A stretch of DNA of 64,000 nt from RHKX01 sp046330285 (GTDB lineage Bacteria; Actinomycetota; Thermoleophilia; Solirubrobacterales; 70-9): contig JAXLSX010000004.1 of NCBI GenBank assembly GCA_046330285.1, positions 173,110 to 237,109 on the forward strand, written 5' to 3'. Below are positions 1-9,421 of this stretch, piece by piece. Position 1 is the stretch's first letter; each line of letters begins with the position of its first letter. The notes under the pieces are model-generated. The model ran no database searches and was not told the origin of the DNA. It was given only the letters and a program-made list of their open reading frames with translations. Made by a program: the position numbers and the translations under genes.

Positions 1-3000
1 CGAGGCGTAGAGCAGCCGCTGGATCTCGTAGGCGCCTGAAAGCTCCGGTTCGTCGCCGGGGTCGACGCGGTCGGTCTTGTAATCGACGAACAGGGGCGGC
101 TTCCCGGGGCGCTCCACGAGGAGGTCGATGGTGCCGCGGATCACCGTTTCCTCGCCGAGGCCGATCCGGAACGGCACCTCGGGCCGGAACGAGGCGTCGT
201 CGGCGACGAGGCCGGCGAGGAGCTCCGAGCCGGTCCAGGCGGCGATCATCTCGCCGGCTCGCGCGGCCTCGCGATCGCCGAAGCCCTCGCGCCCGACGGC
301 GGCGGCGATCCGTTCCGGCTCCGGCTGCCGCCACGAGTTCCGCGCCGACCATTCGAGCAGTTCGTGGACGGCCCGGCCGAACCCCATCCCCGACGGCCGC
401 CCCGCCGCCTCCGGGTCGCCGGGGAGCGGATCGGCGCCGGCGCCGAGGCGGAGCACCCGCTCGGCGAGGAACCGGTAGCCGCAGCGCTCGTAGTCGGCGA
501 GGGCCGCGTAGGACAGGCTCCGCGCCGCCGCGGCGCCGCGCTCGGCGAGTGCCAGCATCGGCGGTCTGCCCCCGCCGGATGCGGGGACGGTCCCGCGTCC
601 ACGCAGGTCGTAGGCGAGCCGTGCAGCCGTCTCGGCGCCGGCGCCGGTGACCCGGACCGAGATCGGAGCCGGTTCGAACGGCCCCGACTCGACGCCCGGA
701 AGCGCGGAGGGCGCCTCGGCCCGGACGATCTGCCCGTCCTCTCCGGTGACGCCGAGCTCGGGCATCAGGGCCCCGAGCACCGACCGTCGCCGCAACGGCA
801 GCTCCTTCGGCTCGAGCTCCTTCTCGGGGTCGATGGTGCCCGAGAGCAGCAGTCGCGAGCGTGCCCGGCTCGCGGCGACGTAGGCGAGCCGCCCCGACTC
901 CTCGGCCTCGGCGTCGGCCGCCCGGTCGTTGAGCTCGCGGTATCCGGCCAGGTCGATCGTGGCGGCTCCCGCTCGCGCCAGCCGCAGGCCGACCCGCGGT
1001 GCTTCCCCGTCGTCGTCGTAGGCGAGGCGAAGGGAGGGAGGGTGACCGCCGCTCGACAGCTTCCGGCCGAGGTCGGCGACCGCCACGCAGTCGAACTCGA
1101 GGCCCTTGGCGGCGTGGATCGTCATCACCCGGATGCCGGCGTGGTCCTCGGCCGCAACGGCCGCCTCCGCCTCGCGGTCGCTGAGCGCCGTCCGGTCCGA
1201 GGCCTGATCGAGGAAGGCGCGGAGGTCGCGGCCGTCGTGGCTCTCGAACTCGGCGGCGAGCCGGACGAGCTTGAGCAGGTTCGCGGTCCGGCGCAGACCG
1301 TCGTCCATCATCAGCGCCGCGAGGTCGTAGCCGAACTCCTCGAGGGTGCGCTCGACGAGCTCGTCGAGCGGCAGCAGGGCCGCTCCGGACCGCAGCCCGA
1401 CGAGCCTGTCGTGGAAGTCCGCGATCCGCTCGCGGTCGGGAGCTCCGAGCGCCTCGCGCCAGCGCTGTTGCTCGGCGAGCCGGGCCGCTGCCTCGGGATC
1501 CTCGGGCTCCGCCGGCTCCGTCTGCGTTCCAGCGGCCTCCGGACCGGCGCCGGCGCCGGTCAGCTCTTCGATCGCGCGCCAGAGGTGCCGGCCCCCGGCG
1601 ATCCGGCGCAGCATCCAGAGCCCGTCGGGGGAGACAGCGGCGGCGGGCGAGGCGAGGGCCCCGAGCAGCGACTCGTCGTCGAGCGGGTTGGCGACGCATC
1701 CGAGCAGGCAGAGGGCGTCGGTGACCTGCTGCGAGGACCAGTAGCCGCGCCCGCCGACGACGTAGGGGTCGAGCCCGGCGAGCTCGAGCGCCTCGGCGTA
1801 GGCGTCGACGTGTGTGAACGCCCGCAGCAGCAGGACCATCGAACCGGGGTCGACGCCCGCGTCGGCGAGCTCGCGGAGCCGCGCCGCCAGCCCGCGAGCC
1901 TCGGCGACCCGGCTCTGCGGCGTGTCGGCGGCGACCGTGGCGATGACCGTGCGGTCCTCCTCCTCGCCCCATCCCCTGGCGTGGGTGAGGAGCAGCTCGA
2001 CCGCGGGGACGTCCGGACCCGCCGGGGGCGTCGGCTCGCGGCCGACCGCGAGCGGGGTGAAGTCCCCGAGCAGCTCGGCGCCGATCAGGTTCACCGCGGC
2101 GAGGACGTCGGGGCTCGAGCGGAAGCTGCCGGTCAGCCCGAGCATCGCGGTGTCGCCGCCGGCGGCGAGCTCCGCCCGGACCCGGCGGAAGCTCTCGAGG
2201 TCGGCCCCCCGGAACCCGTAGATCGACTGGGCGGCGTCGCCGACCCTGAACGTGCGCGTCTCCTCGCCCGCCAGCAGGTCGACCAGCTCGACCTGGATCG
2301 GGCTGGTGTCCTGGAACTCGTCGACGAGCAGGTGGTCGAAGCGCCCGCGCTGGGATTCGAGGACCCCGGGACTGCCGCGGAGCAGCTCGAGCGCGAGCAG
2401 CTGGAGGTCGTCGAAGTCGACGGCCGAGCGTTCCGCCTTGCGAACGCCGAAGCGCTCGCCGAAGGCCCTGAGCAGCCGCCTGAGCGCCTCGTAGCTCTGC
2501 GTGATCGCCTCGGCTTCGGCGGGCGTCGCCGGCTCCTCACGGCCGTCGATGGCGGTGACGTCGATGTCGGGGAGGTGCAGCTCGACGGCGCCCCGGTTCC
2601 GGAGCTCGGAGTGAGCCGCGAGGATCAACCCGCCGAGCCGGTTGCGATAGCCGGCGGCGGCGAGAGCGACCGCATCGTCCTCGCCCGCCAGGTCGGCGAG
2701 GGCCTCGTCGAAGGCCGCTCGCGCGATCCTCGAGGACTCGTCGGCGTCGAGCACTCGGAAGCGGGGATCGAGCCCGGCGGCCACCGGGTGCGCGGCGAGC
2801 AGGCGGCGGCAGAACCCGTGGATGGTCGTGATCGGGGCGGATTCGCCGGCCCGTGCGGCCGCCTGCAGCCGGAAGCGCTCGCCGGGGTCGGCGGCGGCCG
2901 ACGCGCGGCGGGTGAGCTCGACCCGGACGCGCCGCCGCATCTCCGCCGCCGCCTTCTCGGTGAAGGTGAAGGCGAGGATCCGCTCCGGCTCGACCCCGTC

Positions 3001-3216
3001 GCTTGCGACCGCCTCGCAGTACCGCTCGACGAGCACCCGCGTCTTGCCGGTGCCGGCGCCGGCCTCGAGGAAGACGTCGCGATCGCGGTTGCCGATCGCG
3101 GCCGCCTGCTCGGAGGTCGGCGCGGGGCCGTCCGCAGGCGGCGCGGGCTCGGCCGGCGCCTGCTCCTCCGCCGGCTCGGAGCCGCCGAGGACGAGCTGCT
3201 CGTGCGGGTCGCTCAC
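1..3216 (-). CDS. UvrD-family helicase-nuclease, AddA/AdnB-like (3' end cut by window edge)
   Basis: Large ATP-dependent helicase-nuclease subunit that would unwind and resect double-strand DNA ends for recombination. The minus frame is open from a GTG at 3216 to the window edge (1072 codons). Visible motifs are Walker A GAGTGKT (about residues 53-59), Walker B/DEFQD (about residue 300), a motif VI-like VAASRAR, and near the window edge the PD-(D/E)XK nuclease motif VDYKTD followed by YEIQRLLYA. Only the last few dozen residues should be missing. The GTG start overlaps the TGA of the upstream nuclease gene by four bases (GTGA), so the two are translationally coupled. AddA and AdnB cannot be separated by eye, so no symbol is given. 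Confidence 0.9.
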   Translation of the reverse strand, partial: MSDPHEQLVLGGSEPAEEQAPAEPAPPADGPAPTSEQAAAIGNRDRDVFLEAGAGTGKTRVLVERYCEAVASDGVEPERILAFTFTEKAAAEMRRRVRVELTRRASAAADPGERFRLQAAARAGESAPITTIHGFCRRLLAAHPVAAGLDPRFRVLDADESSRIARAAFDEALADLAGEDDAVALAAAGYRNRLGGLILAAHSELRNRGAVELHLPDIDVTAIDGREEPATPAEAEAITQSYEALRRLLRAFGERFGVRKAERSAVDFDDLQLLALELLRGSPGVLESQRGRFDHLLVDEFQDTSPIQVELVDLLAGEETRTFRVGDAAQSIYGFRGADLESFRRVRAELAAGGDTAMLGLTGSFRSSPDVLAAVNLIGAELLGDFTPLAVGREPTPPAGPDVPAVELLLTHARGWGEEEDRTVIATVAADTPQSRVAEARGLAARLRELADAGVDPGSMVLLLRAFTHVDAYAEALELAGLDPYVVGGRGYWSSQQVTDALCLLGCVANPLDDESLLGALASPAAAVSPDGLWMLRRIAGGRHLWRAIEELTGAGAGPEAAGTQTEPAEPEDPEAAARLAEQQRWREALGAPDRERIADFHDRLVGLRSGAALLPLDELVERTLEEFGYDLAALMMDDGLRRTANLLKLVRLAAEFESHDGRDLRAFLDQASDRTALSDREAEAAVAAEDHAGIRVMTIHAAKGLEFDCVAVADLGRKLSSGGHPPSLRLAYDDDGEAPRVGLRLARAGAATIDLAGYRELNDRAADAEAEESGRLAYVAASRARSRLLLSGTIDPEKELEPKELPLRRRSVLGALMPELGVTGEDGQIVRAEAPSALPGVESGPFEPAPISVRVTGAGAETAARLAYDLRGRGTVPASGGGRPPMLALAERGAAAARSLSYAALADYERCGYRFLAERVLRLGAGADPLPGDPEAAGRPSGMGFGRAVHELLEWSARNSWRQPEPERIAAAVGREGFGDREAARAGEMIAAWTGSELLAGLVADDASFRPEVPFRIGLGEETVIRGTIDLLVERPGKPPLFVDYKTDRVDPGDEPELSGAYEIQRLLYAS

Positions 3217-6200
3217 AGCTCCTCCTCGTCGTCCTCGTCGTCCGGCGCCGGGATCCCGCGCTCGACCCTGCAGACCGGCGCGAGCATGCACCAGGTCGGG
3301 CATTTGCCGTCGCGGGGATTGCGGGCGATCCGGCCGGCGCGGATGTCCGCGACGACCTCGCGGGCCTCTTCGACTGCCGTCTCCAGGGTCGCCTCGAGGT
3401 CCTCGGCCTCCATGAAGTCGGTGCTGACGTGGAAGTCGCGGCCGCCGGGGATCAGCGACTCGCGGTGCTCCTTGCCGAGCAACCCGCGCGGGCGGTCGTC
3501 CTTGGTCGCCGCGAGCGGCGAGTAGAGCCCGCCGATCGGGTCCAGGCCGAATCCGCGGGCGGCGAGCATGTAGAGCGGGAGCTGCAGCCGCCCCTCCTTC
3601 GAGAGCTTCGCGCCCGGGATCGCCTTCGTGCTGAGCTTGTAGTCGCGGATCAGGGCATGTCCGCCGGCGACGTCGATCCGGTCGATGGCGCCGTGGAGGC
3701 GGAACGTCCCGAAGTCGGCCGGGCCGAAGTCGGCCTCGGGGCCTTCGCCGAACCGCACCTCGAGCAGATCCGGATCGGGCATGAGCGGCCCGCCCGTCGT
3801 CGCGTCGCGGTGAAGGAAGCGCTCCACCACAGCGTCGAGCCGCGCCAGGGAGATCGACGCGGAGGCCGACTCGAGGTCCCAGCCGCGCTCAACCGCGACC
3901 TCGCGGACCAGAACCCCGGCCCGCTTCACCCAGACGCCGCAGTCCGTCTCGGTCGGCCGGGCCTCGCCGCCCGGCTGCTCGCGGAACAAGCGCTCGAGCG
4001 CCTCGTGGACGATGCCGCCCGTCTCCAGCGCCTCCGGATCGGGATCGATCCGGCGCGGGCGGAGCTCGCGATTGACGAACCAGCGGTACGAGCAGCCGAG
4101 GTACTCCTCCAGCGTCGAGGCGCCGAACAGGTCGCGGTCGCCGAGCTCGGCGAGCACGGCCGGGTCGCGGAGCGGGCCGGGCTCACGCGCCGCCCCCAAT
4201 CGCTCGATCGCCCGCTCAACCGCGGCGACGGCGCGCTCGGCGGCTCCTTCAGGCAGCTCGAGCCCGGCGGCCCGGCTGCCGGCATCGGCGCCGCATGCGG
4301 CCAGGGCGCGGGCGAGGTCGCGTGCCGTGCTCGCGTCCTCGGGGGCGGGGACGAAGTCGGCGAGCGAGGCCCGCTCGACGAGGTCGAGCTCGAGCGGATC
4401 GTCGCCGGCGGCGGGGGCGGGCGGCGGATCCAGGAGGTCGCGGACCTCGTCGACGAACGGACTCCGCGGCGCCTCTCCGCCGGCCTCGTCGCTCGCCGGA
4501 TAGGAGAGGTGGAGGCGGCTCTCGGGCTTCGCCACGCACGTGTAGAAGAGGTAGCGCTCCTCGGCGGCGGGGTCGGTCCAGCCGGGGAGGCCGAGCGCGC
4601 GCCTGCGCTCGTCGCTCAGCAACGGGTCCCCGCCGCCGGCCGCGGGGAACGAACCGTCGGCGAGGCCGGCGACGAACAGGTGCGAGACCCGGGTCGCCCG
4701 GAGCCGGTAGGGGCTGAGGATCCGGACCCGGCCCTCGGTCGGGCCGCGCCAGAGCGGGACCCGGATGTGGGCGAGGAGCTCGGCGAAGCCGGCGAGCGTC
4801 CGCGGCGCCGCGGCGCCGAGAGCGATGACCTCGCTCAGCGCCCGGTCGACCTCGCTGGCGGCGCGAAGCTCGATCGCGGCGCCGCCGGAGGGGACGAGCC
4901 CCGAGCGGAGGTGCTCGCGCTCGGCCACGTCGGCCGCGGTCCGGGCGAGCACCCGGGCGATCGCCGCCGGGTCGTCGACGGCGGCGGCGAGGTCGTCGAG
5001 CGACCAGATGCGGCGCGGTTCCTCGAAGTCGCCCGCCCACTTCGCGAGCGCGTCCTCCGCCGATTGCATCCTGTCCCGCCTGACGGCGAGCTCGAGGCCG
5101 TCGACCGCCGCGGGCTTCGCCCGGGAGGGTCGGCGGAGGAAGGAGACGACGCTCGCGGCCGATCCCTCGCCGCCGGCGATGTCGAGCAGTTCCCCGAGCG
5201 CGGCTCCGGTCGCCGTCCGGGCGAGCGGCAGGCTCGCCTCCGGCGCGAGCGGGATGCCCATGCGGGCGAGGGTCCTCGCGATCAGCGGCGCCTGACGGTC
5301 GGGGCTGCGCACGGCGATCGCGATCTCGTCGGGGTCGGCGCCGTCGGCCAGCAGCCGGGCGATTTTGCGGCCGATCAGCTCCGCCTCGCCGCGCTCGCCG
5401 GCGCCCTCGAGCAGGCGCAGGGACCCGTCCGGGGCGATCCGGCCGGAGTCCGGCTCGAAGAGATTGCGTTCGAGATGGTGCAGGAGGGGCCGCTCGGGAT
5501 CGGCCGCGGCCGTCCGCTCGGTCACCGAGGCGCCGAGCTCGTCGCGGAGGACGCCGAGCAGCTCGGCACGGGCCGTCAGGGCCTGGCGGTCCTCGAACGT
5601 GACCGTGACGGTGACCGCGGCGGCGCCGGCGAGGGCGCCGACGAGCTCGATCTGCTCGCGGGTCAGGTCGTCGAAGCCGTAGAGCAGGACGGGCCGCTCT
5701 CCCCACGCCTCCGGGCGGGAGCGCAGCGACGCCGTCGCCCGGGCCGCGAGCTGGTGCTCGTCGATGCCACGCGAGGCGTCGCGCAGGCGCTCGTAGGCGG
5801 AGAACAGGGCCTGGATCTCGCGCTCGTAGGGGCCGGCCTCGGCCGCGGCGATCGCCTCGCCGAGGGCGGCGGCGTCGAAACCCGCCGCCTGGAGCTCGCC
5901 GAGCAGCGACTCGAGCGCCGGTGCGAAGCCCTCGTGCGTCGCCGAGCGCGCGAGGCGGCGGAGGTCGGTTGCGGCCGCCGCCTCGCGGGCGAGCCACACC
6001 CGTTGGATCGTCGTCAGCGGCGGCGCGGCGTCGAGGCCGACCGCTCGCGCGACCTCGCCGAACAGGCCCGGGAAGCTCGTGATCGTGCCGCCGAGGATGC
6101 CGCCGGGGACCGCGCAGAGCTCACGCTCGAGCCGGTCGACGTCGTCGCTGGTCGGCGCGACCAGCACCGGCTCGCGGTCGAGCGCGTCGCGGAACGCGGC

Positions 6201-6257
6201 GACGATCGCGGCGCCGCGGCCGGAGCCGGGGGGACCGGCGATGACGTCGAGGCTCAA
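3213..6257 (-). CDS. AddB/AdnA-like helicase-nuclease subunit with Fe-S nuclease domain
   Basis: First gene of the end-resection operon and partner of the GTGA-overlapping AddA-like subunit. About 1014 residues. The N-terminus carries a degenerate Walker A (GPPGSGRG, lysine replaced by arginine), so this subunit probably does not drive ATP hydrolysis in the usual way. The C-terminal third is a RecB-type nuclease: GGIVHEALE, then RDYKLS. A cysteine in YLGCSYRW together with CPTWCMLAPVC near the end fits the four-cysteine 4Fe-4S staple known from AddB/AdnA nucleases. I prefer the TTG at 6257, five bases after GAGG and directly before the conserved LDVIAG strand. In-frame ATGs at 6324 and 6371 would lengthen it and crowd the divergent gene at 6412. 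Confidence 0.85.
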   Translation of the reverse strand: MSLDVIAGPPGSGRGAAIVAAFRDALDREPVLVAPTSDDVDRLERELCAVPGGILGGTITSFPGLFGEVARAVGLDAAPPLTTIQRVWLAREAAAATDLRRLARSATHEGFAPALESLLGELQAAGFDAAALGEAIAAAEAGPYEREIQALFSAYERLRDASRGIDEHQLAARATASLRSRPEAWGERPVLLYGFDDLTREQIELVGALAGAAAVTVTVTFEDRQALTARAELLGVLRDELGASVTERTAAADPERPLLHHLERNLFEPDSGRIAPDGSLRLLEGAGERGEAELIGRKIARLLADGADPDEIAIAVRSPDRQAPLIARTLARMGIPLAPEASLPLARTATGAALGELLDIAGGEGSAASVVSFLRRPSRAKPAAVDGLELAVRRDRMQSAEDALAKWAGDFEEPRRIWSLDDLAAAVDDPAAIARVLARTAADVAEREHLRSGLVPSGGAAIELRAASEVDRALSEVIALGAAAPRTLAGFAELLAHIRVPLWRGPTEGRVRILSPYRLRATRVSHLFVAGLADGSFPAAGGGDPLLSDERRRALGLPGWTDPAAEERYLFYTCVAKPESRLHLSYPASDEAGGEAPRSPFVDEVRDLLDPPPAPAAGDDPLELDLVERASLADFVPAPEDASTARDLARALAACGADAGSRAAGLELPEGAAERAVAAVERAIERLGAAREPGPLRDPAVLAELGDRDLFGASTLEEYLGCSYRWFVNRELRPRRIDPDPEALETGGIVHEALERLFREQPGGEARPTETDCGVWVKRAGVLVREVAVERGWDLESASASISLARLDAVVERFLHRDATTGGPLMPDPDLLEVRFGEGPEADFGPADFGTFRLHGAIDRIDVAGGHALIRDYKLSTKAIPGAKLSKEGRLQLPLYMLAARGFGLDPIGGLYSPLAATKDDRPRGLLGKEHRESLIPGGRDFHVSTDFMEAEDLEATLETAVEEAREVVADIRAGRIARNPRDGKCPTWCMLAPVCRVERGIPAPDDEDDEEEL

Positions 6258-6399
6258 CCCAGCCTCGCGCGTGTGGTTCGGTGCGGCATCGACTGAGCAT
6301 AGGTCGCGCCGCGGGCGCTCCATCTGACTTTCGCGACGCCGCGCATCCATGCGGCGGGCGCCCGGTTGCATGCACCGTTTTGCCGTCGGGGGGCCTGTC

Positions 6400-6405
6400 T
6401 ATCTT
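6400..6405 (+). promoter_or_regulatory. -10 element of a leaderless promoter
   Basis: TATCTT lies six bases before the GTG at 6412, so transcription would begin at or next to the start codon. The same spacing recurs before several other genes in this window, which supports the GTG at 6412 over the upstream ATG at 6349. Confidence 0.45.
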
Positions 6406-6411
6406 CGCCCT

Positions 6412-6867
6412 GTGCCCCTCTGCTTCATCGACCCGGCCGATGCGATCCGCGTGGTCGCCGATTCCGTCGGACGCGAGGCCCGGCGCCAGCTTCTCGGAGA
6501 GGCCGTGCGCGCCTGGGTCGACGAGATTCCCGACGACGAGCTCGAGGCCCACTACTCGAAGGCGATCCAGGAACTCGACGAGCACGACATCTCGATGCTC
6601 GCCGCCTGGCACGCCTCGATGGACATCGCGCACCCGATCCCGAACCGCGATTTCCTGATCAACGCCTTCGGCTCGCTCGGCCGTCATCGCCGCGAGGCGC
6701 TGAAGCTCGCCGCCGGGTTCCGCGGCGAGGAGGCGGTCGACCGCGGCCTCACCGAGGAACGCGCCCTCGAAACGGTCCTCGAGTGGCTCTCGCCCCAGCG
6801 CCAGGAGGAACTGGCCGTGGAGGCGATGGAGCTCTATCTCTGGGACCGCGCGGGCTCGGACAACTAG
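6412..6867 (+). CDS. hypothetical alpha-helical protein
   Basis: A 151-residue acidic protein, predicted almost entirely helical, with no signal peptide, membrane segment or recognised catalytic motif. It begins VPLCFIDPADAIR and ends WDRAGSDN. Helical stretches alternate with short turns (for example DEIPDDELEAHY and EEALxTVLEWL-like). It stands alone, divergent from the helicase-nuclease operon and followed by an 80-base gap. An in-frame ATG at 6349 would add 21 residues, but the -10-like TATCTT six bases before the GTG favours the shorter form. I do not recognise the family. Confidence 0.7.
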   Translation: MPLCFIDPADAIRVVADSVGREARRQLLGEAVRAWVDEIPDDELEAHYSKAIQELDEHDISMLAAWHASMDIAHPIPNRDFLINAFGSLGRHRREALKLAAGFRGEEAVDRGLTEERALETVLEWLSPQRQEELAVEAMELYLWDRAGSDN

Positions 6868-6935
6868 CCTCGCAATTCCTCGGCGGGCGTCTGTCTTCAG
6901 GGCAGTAGGTTTCCGGGCAACTGTTTCTTTCGTCC

Positions 6936-6940
6936 GGAGG
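6936..6940 (+). promoter_or_regulatory. ribosome binding site deciding a TTG start
   Basis: GGAGG six bases before TTG at 6947. There is no ATG or GTG at a comparable distance, so this site fixes the TTG as the start. Confidence 0.7.
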
Positions 6941-6946
6941 AGTTCC

Positions 6947-7600
6947 TTGCGTCGCCTGATTCCCAGTCCCGCCATGGTCGTTGCCGTCGTCGCCCTCGTT
7001 GCCGCGCTCGGGGGCGCTGCCTACGCGGGGTCGAAGATCGGTTCCGATGATCTCGACAACGGCGCCGTGACCGCGAAGAAGCTGGCGAAGGGCGCCGTCA
7101 CGAAGAAGGCGATCGCCAAGGACGCGGTCACGGGCAAGGCGGTCAAGGAGAGCAGCCTCAAGACCGTCCCCAGCGCCGCTACGGCCGGCGGACTGACGCC
7201 GGCGTCGTTCTCGGCCCGGGTCGCCCCGCCGGCCGCGCTGGCGAAGGTGAAGACCGTGGGTACGCTCGAGATCCGGTTCGGATGCGACGCGTCGAGCGGC
7301 CCGCAGGTGACGGTGGTTCCGGCGCCGGGAGCGCCGCCGCAGACGACCCGCGTCTCGACCGTGACCGGGCTGGACTCCGACACGCTCCAGGGCGGCGGAC
7401 AGGGAACGTTGCCCGCAGGCGGAATCGTCGTCCTCGACGGGAACGAGGCCGGCGTCAGCTTCAACGGCACGATCAACTCGCTGACCCAGGACGGCGCGGT
7501 GACGACGATCAACTGGGCCGCGCGCTCGACGGCGACGTTCCCGAGCGCCAACCCGGACGAGAACAACTGCCTGTTCTGGGGGACCTCGCTAGCCGGCTGA
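6947..7600 (+). CDS. secreted protein with GAVT/lysine-rich repeats (Thermoleophilia type)
   Basis: A 217-residue exported protein of unknown function. It starts at TTG with a strong GGAGG. The N-terminus is a signal peptide (MRRLIPSPAMVVAVVALVAA then LGGAAYA, cleavage likely after AYA near residue 27). Next come imperfect short repeats, about residues 28-70, of the form NGAVTAKKLAKGAVTKKAIA that resemble beta-solenoid or pentapeptide-like repeats. The C-terminal domain (about 80-217) looks beta-rich, with scattered cysteines and no catalytic signature. Proteins with this repeat style are common in Solirubrobacterales genomes (recollection of the group, not a search). A structural or surface role is a guess. 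Confidence 0.75.
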   Translation: MRRLIPSPAMVVAVVALVAALGGAAYAGSKIGSDDLDNGAVTAKKLAKGAVTKKAIAKDAVTGKAVKESSLKTVPSAATAGGLTPASFSARVAPPAALAKVKTVGTLEIRFGCDASSGPQVTVVPAPGAPPQTTRVSTVTGLDSDTLQGGGQGTLPAGGIVVLDGNEAGVSFNGTINSLTQDGAVTTINWAARSTATFPSANPDENNCLFWGTSLAG

Positions 7601-7615
7601 GGCCGCGGCCGGCCT
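7600..7615. terminator. short GC hairpin between convergent genes
   Basis: AGGCCG, loop CGGC, CGGCCT, lying across the 13-base gap between the secreted protein and the convergent acetyltransferase. It overlaps both gene ends and has no U-tract, so a terminator role for either direction is only possible. Confidence 0.3.
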
Positions 7616-8741
7616 AGAGGTCGGCTTCGAAGATCCTGTAGGTCTTGACGATCTCGCCGCCCATGGCCTCCATGCCGCGGTTCATCGGCACGTTCGTCTC
7701 GAGGATCCAGCCCGTCTCGCCTCCGTGCTGGGGAGTCTTGGCGGCCATGTCGTAGTGGCGGGCGTAGAGGCCGGCGGCGACGCCGGTGTGCTGGTACTCG
7801 GGCTTGACGCCCAGCGCGAAGACCCGGACGGTGTCGATCTTCTTGCGCTCGCGTAGCGCGGTGATCCAGCCGAACGGCAGCAGGCGCCCGTTCAGCTTCT
7901 TCAGGACCTGGTTGTAGTCGGGGAGGGTCAGCGCGACGCCGACCGTCTCGCCCTCCTTCGTCTCGGCGACCATCGCCCAGTTCTCGTCCATGATCGGCTT
8001 CAGTTCCTTGGCGTATCCCTTGACCTCGTCGTCGGTCATCGGCACGAAGCCCCAGTTGTTCTCCCAGGCCGCGTTGTAGATCTCCATGAATCGAGCGATC
8101 TCGCCACTCATGTCGCTGCGCCGCATGCCGCGGATCGTGATCCCGTGCTCGGGCTCGAGCTTCTCGGCGAGCTCGAACAGCACCGGCATCACCTCGCTCT
8201 TGCCGCTGACGTGGAGGCTCCACTTGTAGAGGTCCATCGCCTTCGTCAGCCCGTAGCCCTCGAGCAGCTCGGCGTAGTAGGGGTGGTGCCAGTTCTCGAG
8301 GATCTGCGGCCGCAGCTCGAAGCCCTGCACGAGCAGTCCGCACTCGTGGTTGGTCGAGAAGTCGAGCGGGCCGATCACGTGGTCGCGCTTTCGCTCGCGG
8401 AGCCAACCGAAGGCGGCGTCGAGCAGGGCCCCGGCGACGGCCGGGTCGTTCTCGCACTCGAAGAACCCGAACTGTCCCCAGTCGTTGTCCTGGACCTCGT
8501 TGAAGCGGTCGTCGACCTGGGCCGAGATCCGGCCGACGACGCGGCCGTCGCGGCGGGCGAGGAAGTACTCGGCCTCGGCGTGCTGGAAGTAGGGGTTGTG
8601 CTTGCGGTCGAGGTGCCTGCGGCGCTCGCTGATCAGCGGCGGCACCCACTGGTCGACGCCCTCGTAGAGGCGGAACGGCAGCATGATGAACTCGCGCAGG
8701 TCGGAGCGGCCGGAGACGGGGGAGACGGTCACGTCACTCAT
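7614..8741 (-). CDS. YghO-like GNAT N-acetyltransferase family protein
   Basis: A 375-residue cytoplasmic protein of the GNAT superfamily group that includes E. coli YghO. The N-terminal half has the family-typical LPFRLYEGVDQWVPPL, then FLARRDGRVVGRISAQVD (core beta strands) and GQFGFFEC. Near the middle is IGPLDFSTNHECGLLVQGF. The C-terminal half carries a second GNAT-like fold with VFALGVKPEYQHTGVAAGLY, where the QHTGVAAGLY segment matches the acetyl-CoA-binding motif A position. The substrate is unknown. The ATG at 8741 overlaps the stop of the upstream HAD gene by eight bases, so they form an operon. Confidence 0.8.
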   Translation of the reverse strand: MSDVTVSPVSGRSDLREFIMLPFRLYEGVDQWVPPLISERRRHLDRKHNPYFQHAEAEYFLARRDGRVVGRISAQVDDRFNEVQDNDWGQFGFFECENDPAVAGALLDAAFGWLRERKRDHVIGPLDFSTNHECGLLVQGFELRPQILENWHHPYYAELLEGYGLTKAMDLYKWSLHVSGKSEVMPVLFELAEKLEPEHGITIRGMRRSDMSGEIARFMEIYNAAWENNWGFVPMTDDEVKGYAKELKPIMDENWAMVAETKEGETVGVALTLPDYNQVLKKLNGRLLPFGWITALRERKKIDTVRVFALGVKPEYQHTGVAAGLYARHYDMAAKTPQHGGETGWILETNVPMNRGMEAMGGEIVKTYRIFEADL

Positions 8742-9372
8742 CGACCGCCGACCTTATCTCCGGAATCGCCTGGGCGTTGTCGCGGAAGTGCACGGCGCGG
8801 ATCCCGAGCTCGTTCGCGGCGGTGCAGTTGACCTCGGTGTCGTCGATGAACACGCACTCCTCGGCGGCGACGCCCTCGAGGCGGCCGAGCGTCAGCTCGT
8901 AGATCCGGCGGTCGGGCTTGCGCATCCCGACGAAGGCCGAGTCGACGACGGTCTCGAAGATCTCGTCGACCGGCAGCTTCGCCCGCCAGACCGCCTCCCA
9001 CTCGCGGACGTTGTTGGTCAGGATCGCCATCCGCAGGCCGCGCTCCGACAGCTCGCGCATCAGCTCGATCATCTCCTCGTTCGGGTCGAGCCCGTCGAAG
9101 TACGTCTCCTTGAACCGGTGCAGCGCCGGGCGCTCTCCCATCAGTGGCTCGAGGCCGTCGCGGAGGATGTCGAGGAACCGGTCCTCGCTGATCCGCCCGC
9201 ACTCGAGCTCGAACAGCGGGTGGCGCCCGCCGAGCTGCGATGCGCCCGCCGTCATCGCCGTACCGAGCTGCTCCAGCGTGACCCCGGTGTCCTCCTGGAA
9301 GCGCGCGAACGCTCCGAGCAGCGGCGAGGTTAGTACGCCGCCGAAGTCGCAGATGACGGCGCGGATGGGCAC
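8734..9372 (-). CDS. HAD-superfamily hydrolase (HAD-IA, epoxide-hydrolase-N/ACAD10-like)
   Basis: A 212-residue phosphatase-type HAD protein. Motif I is DFGGVLTS (nucleophile Asp near residue 9, with Gly at the usual second-Asp position, as in the epoxide hydrolase N-terminal/ACAD10 subgroup). Motif II is ILTNN, motif III is the lysine of RKPDRRIY, and motif IV is FIDDTEVNCTAA. A helical cap lies between motifs I and II. I chose the GTG at 9372 because it directly precedes PIRAVICDF; a longer open frame reaching 9699 only adds a frame shadow of the neighbouring gene. It overlaps the acetyltransferase gene. The substrate cannot be inferred. Confidence 0.8.
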   Translation of the reverse strand: MPIRAVICDFGGVLTSPLLGAFARFQEDTGVTLEQLGTAMTAGASQLGGRHPLFELECGRISEDRFLDILRDGLEPLMGERPALHRFKETYFDGLDPNEEMIELMRELSERGLRMAILTNNVREWEAVWRAKLPVDEIFETVVDSAFVGMRKPDRRIYELTLGRLEGVAAEECVFIDDTEVNCTAANELGIRAVHFRDNAQAIPEIRSAVDE

Positions 9373-9421
9373 GAGGCGTGATTCTGCCCGAAACCTCCCG
9401 GGGGCCCCGGGCGCCCCGGCT

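Noticed and set aside
364..6296. Two very long plus-strand open frames (364-3525 and 3003-6296)
   Set aside because: They are antisense shadows of the AddAB-like operon in high-GC DNA: no family motif, Arg/Pro/Gly-rich composition, and the minus frames carry Walker and nuclease motifs.
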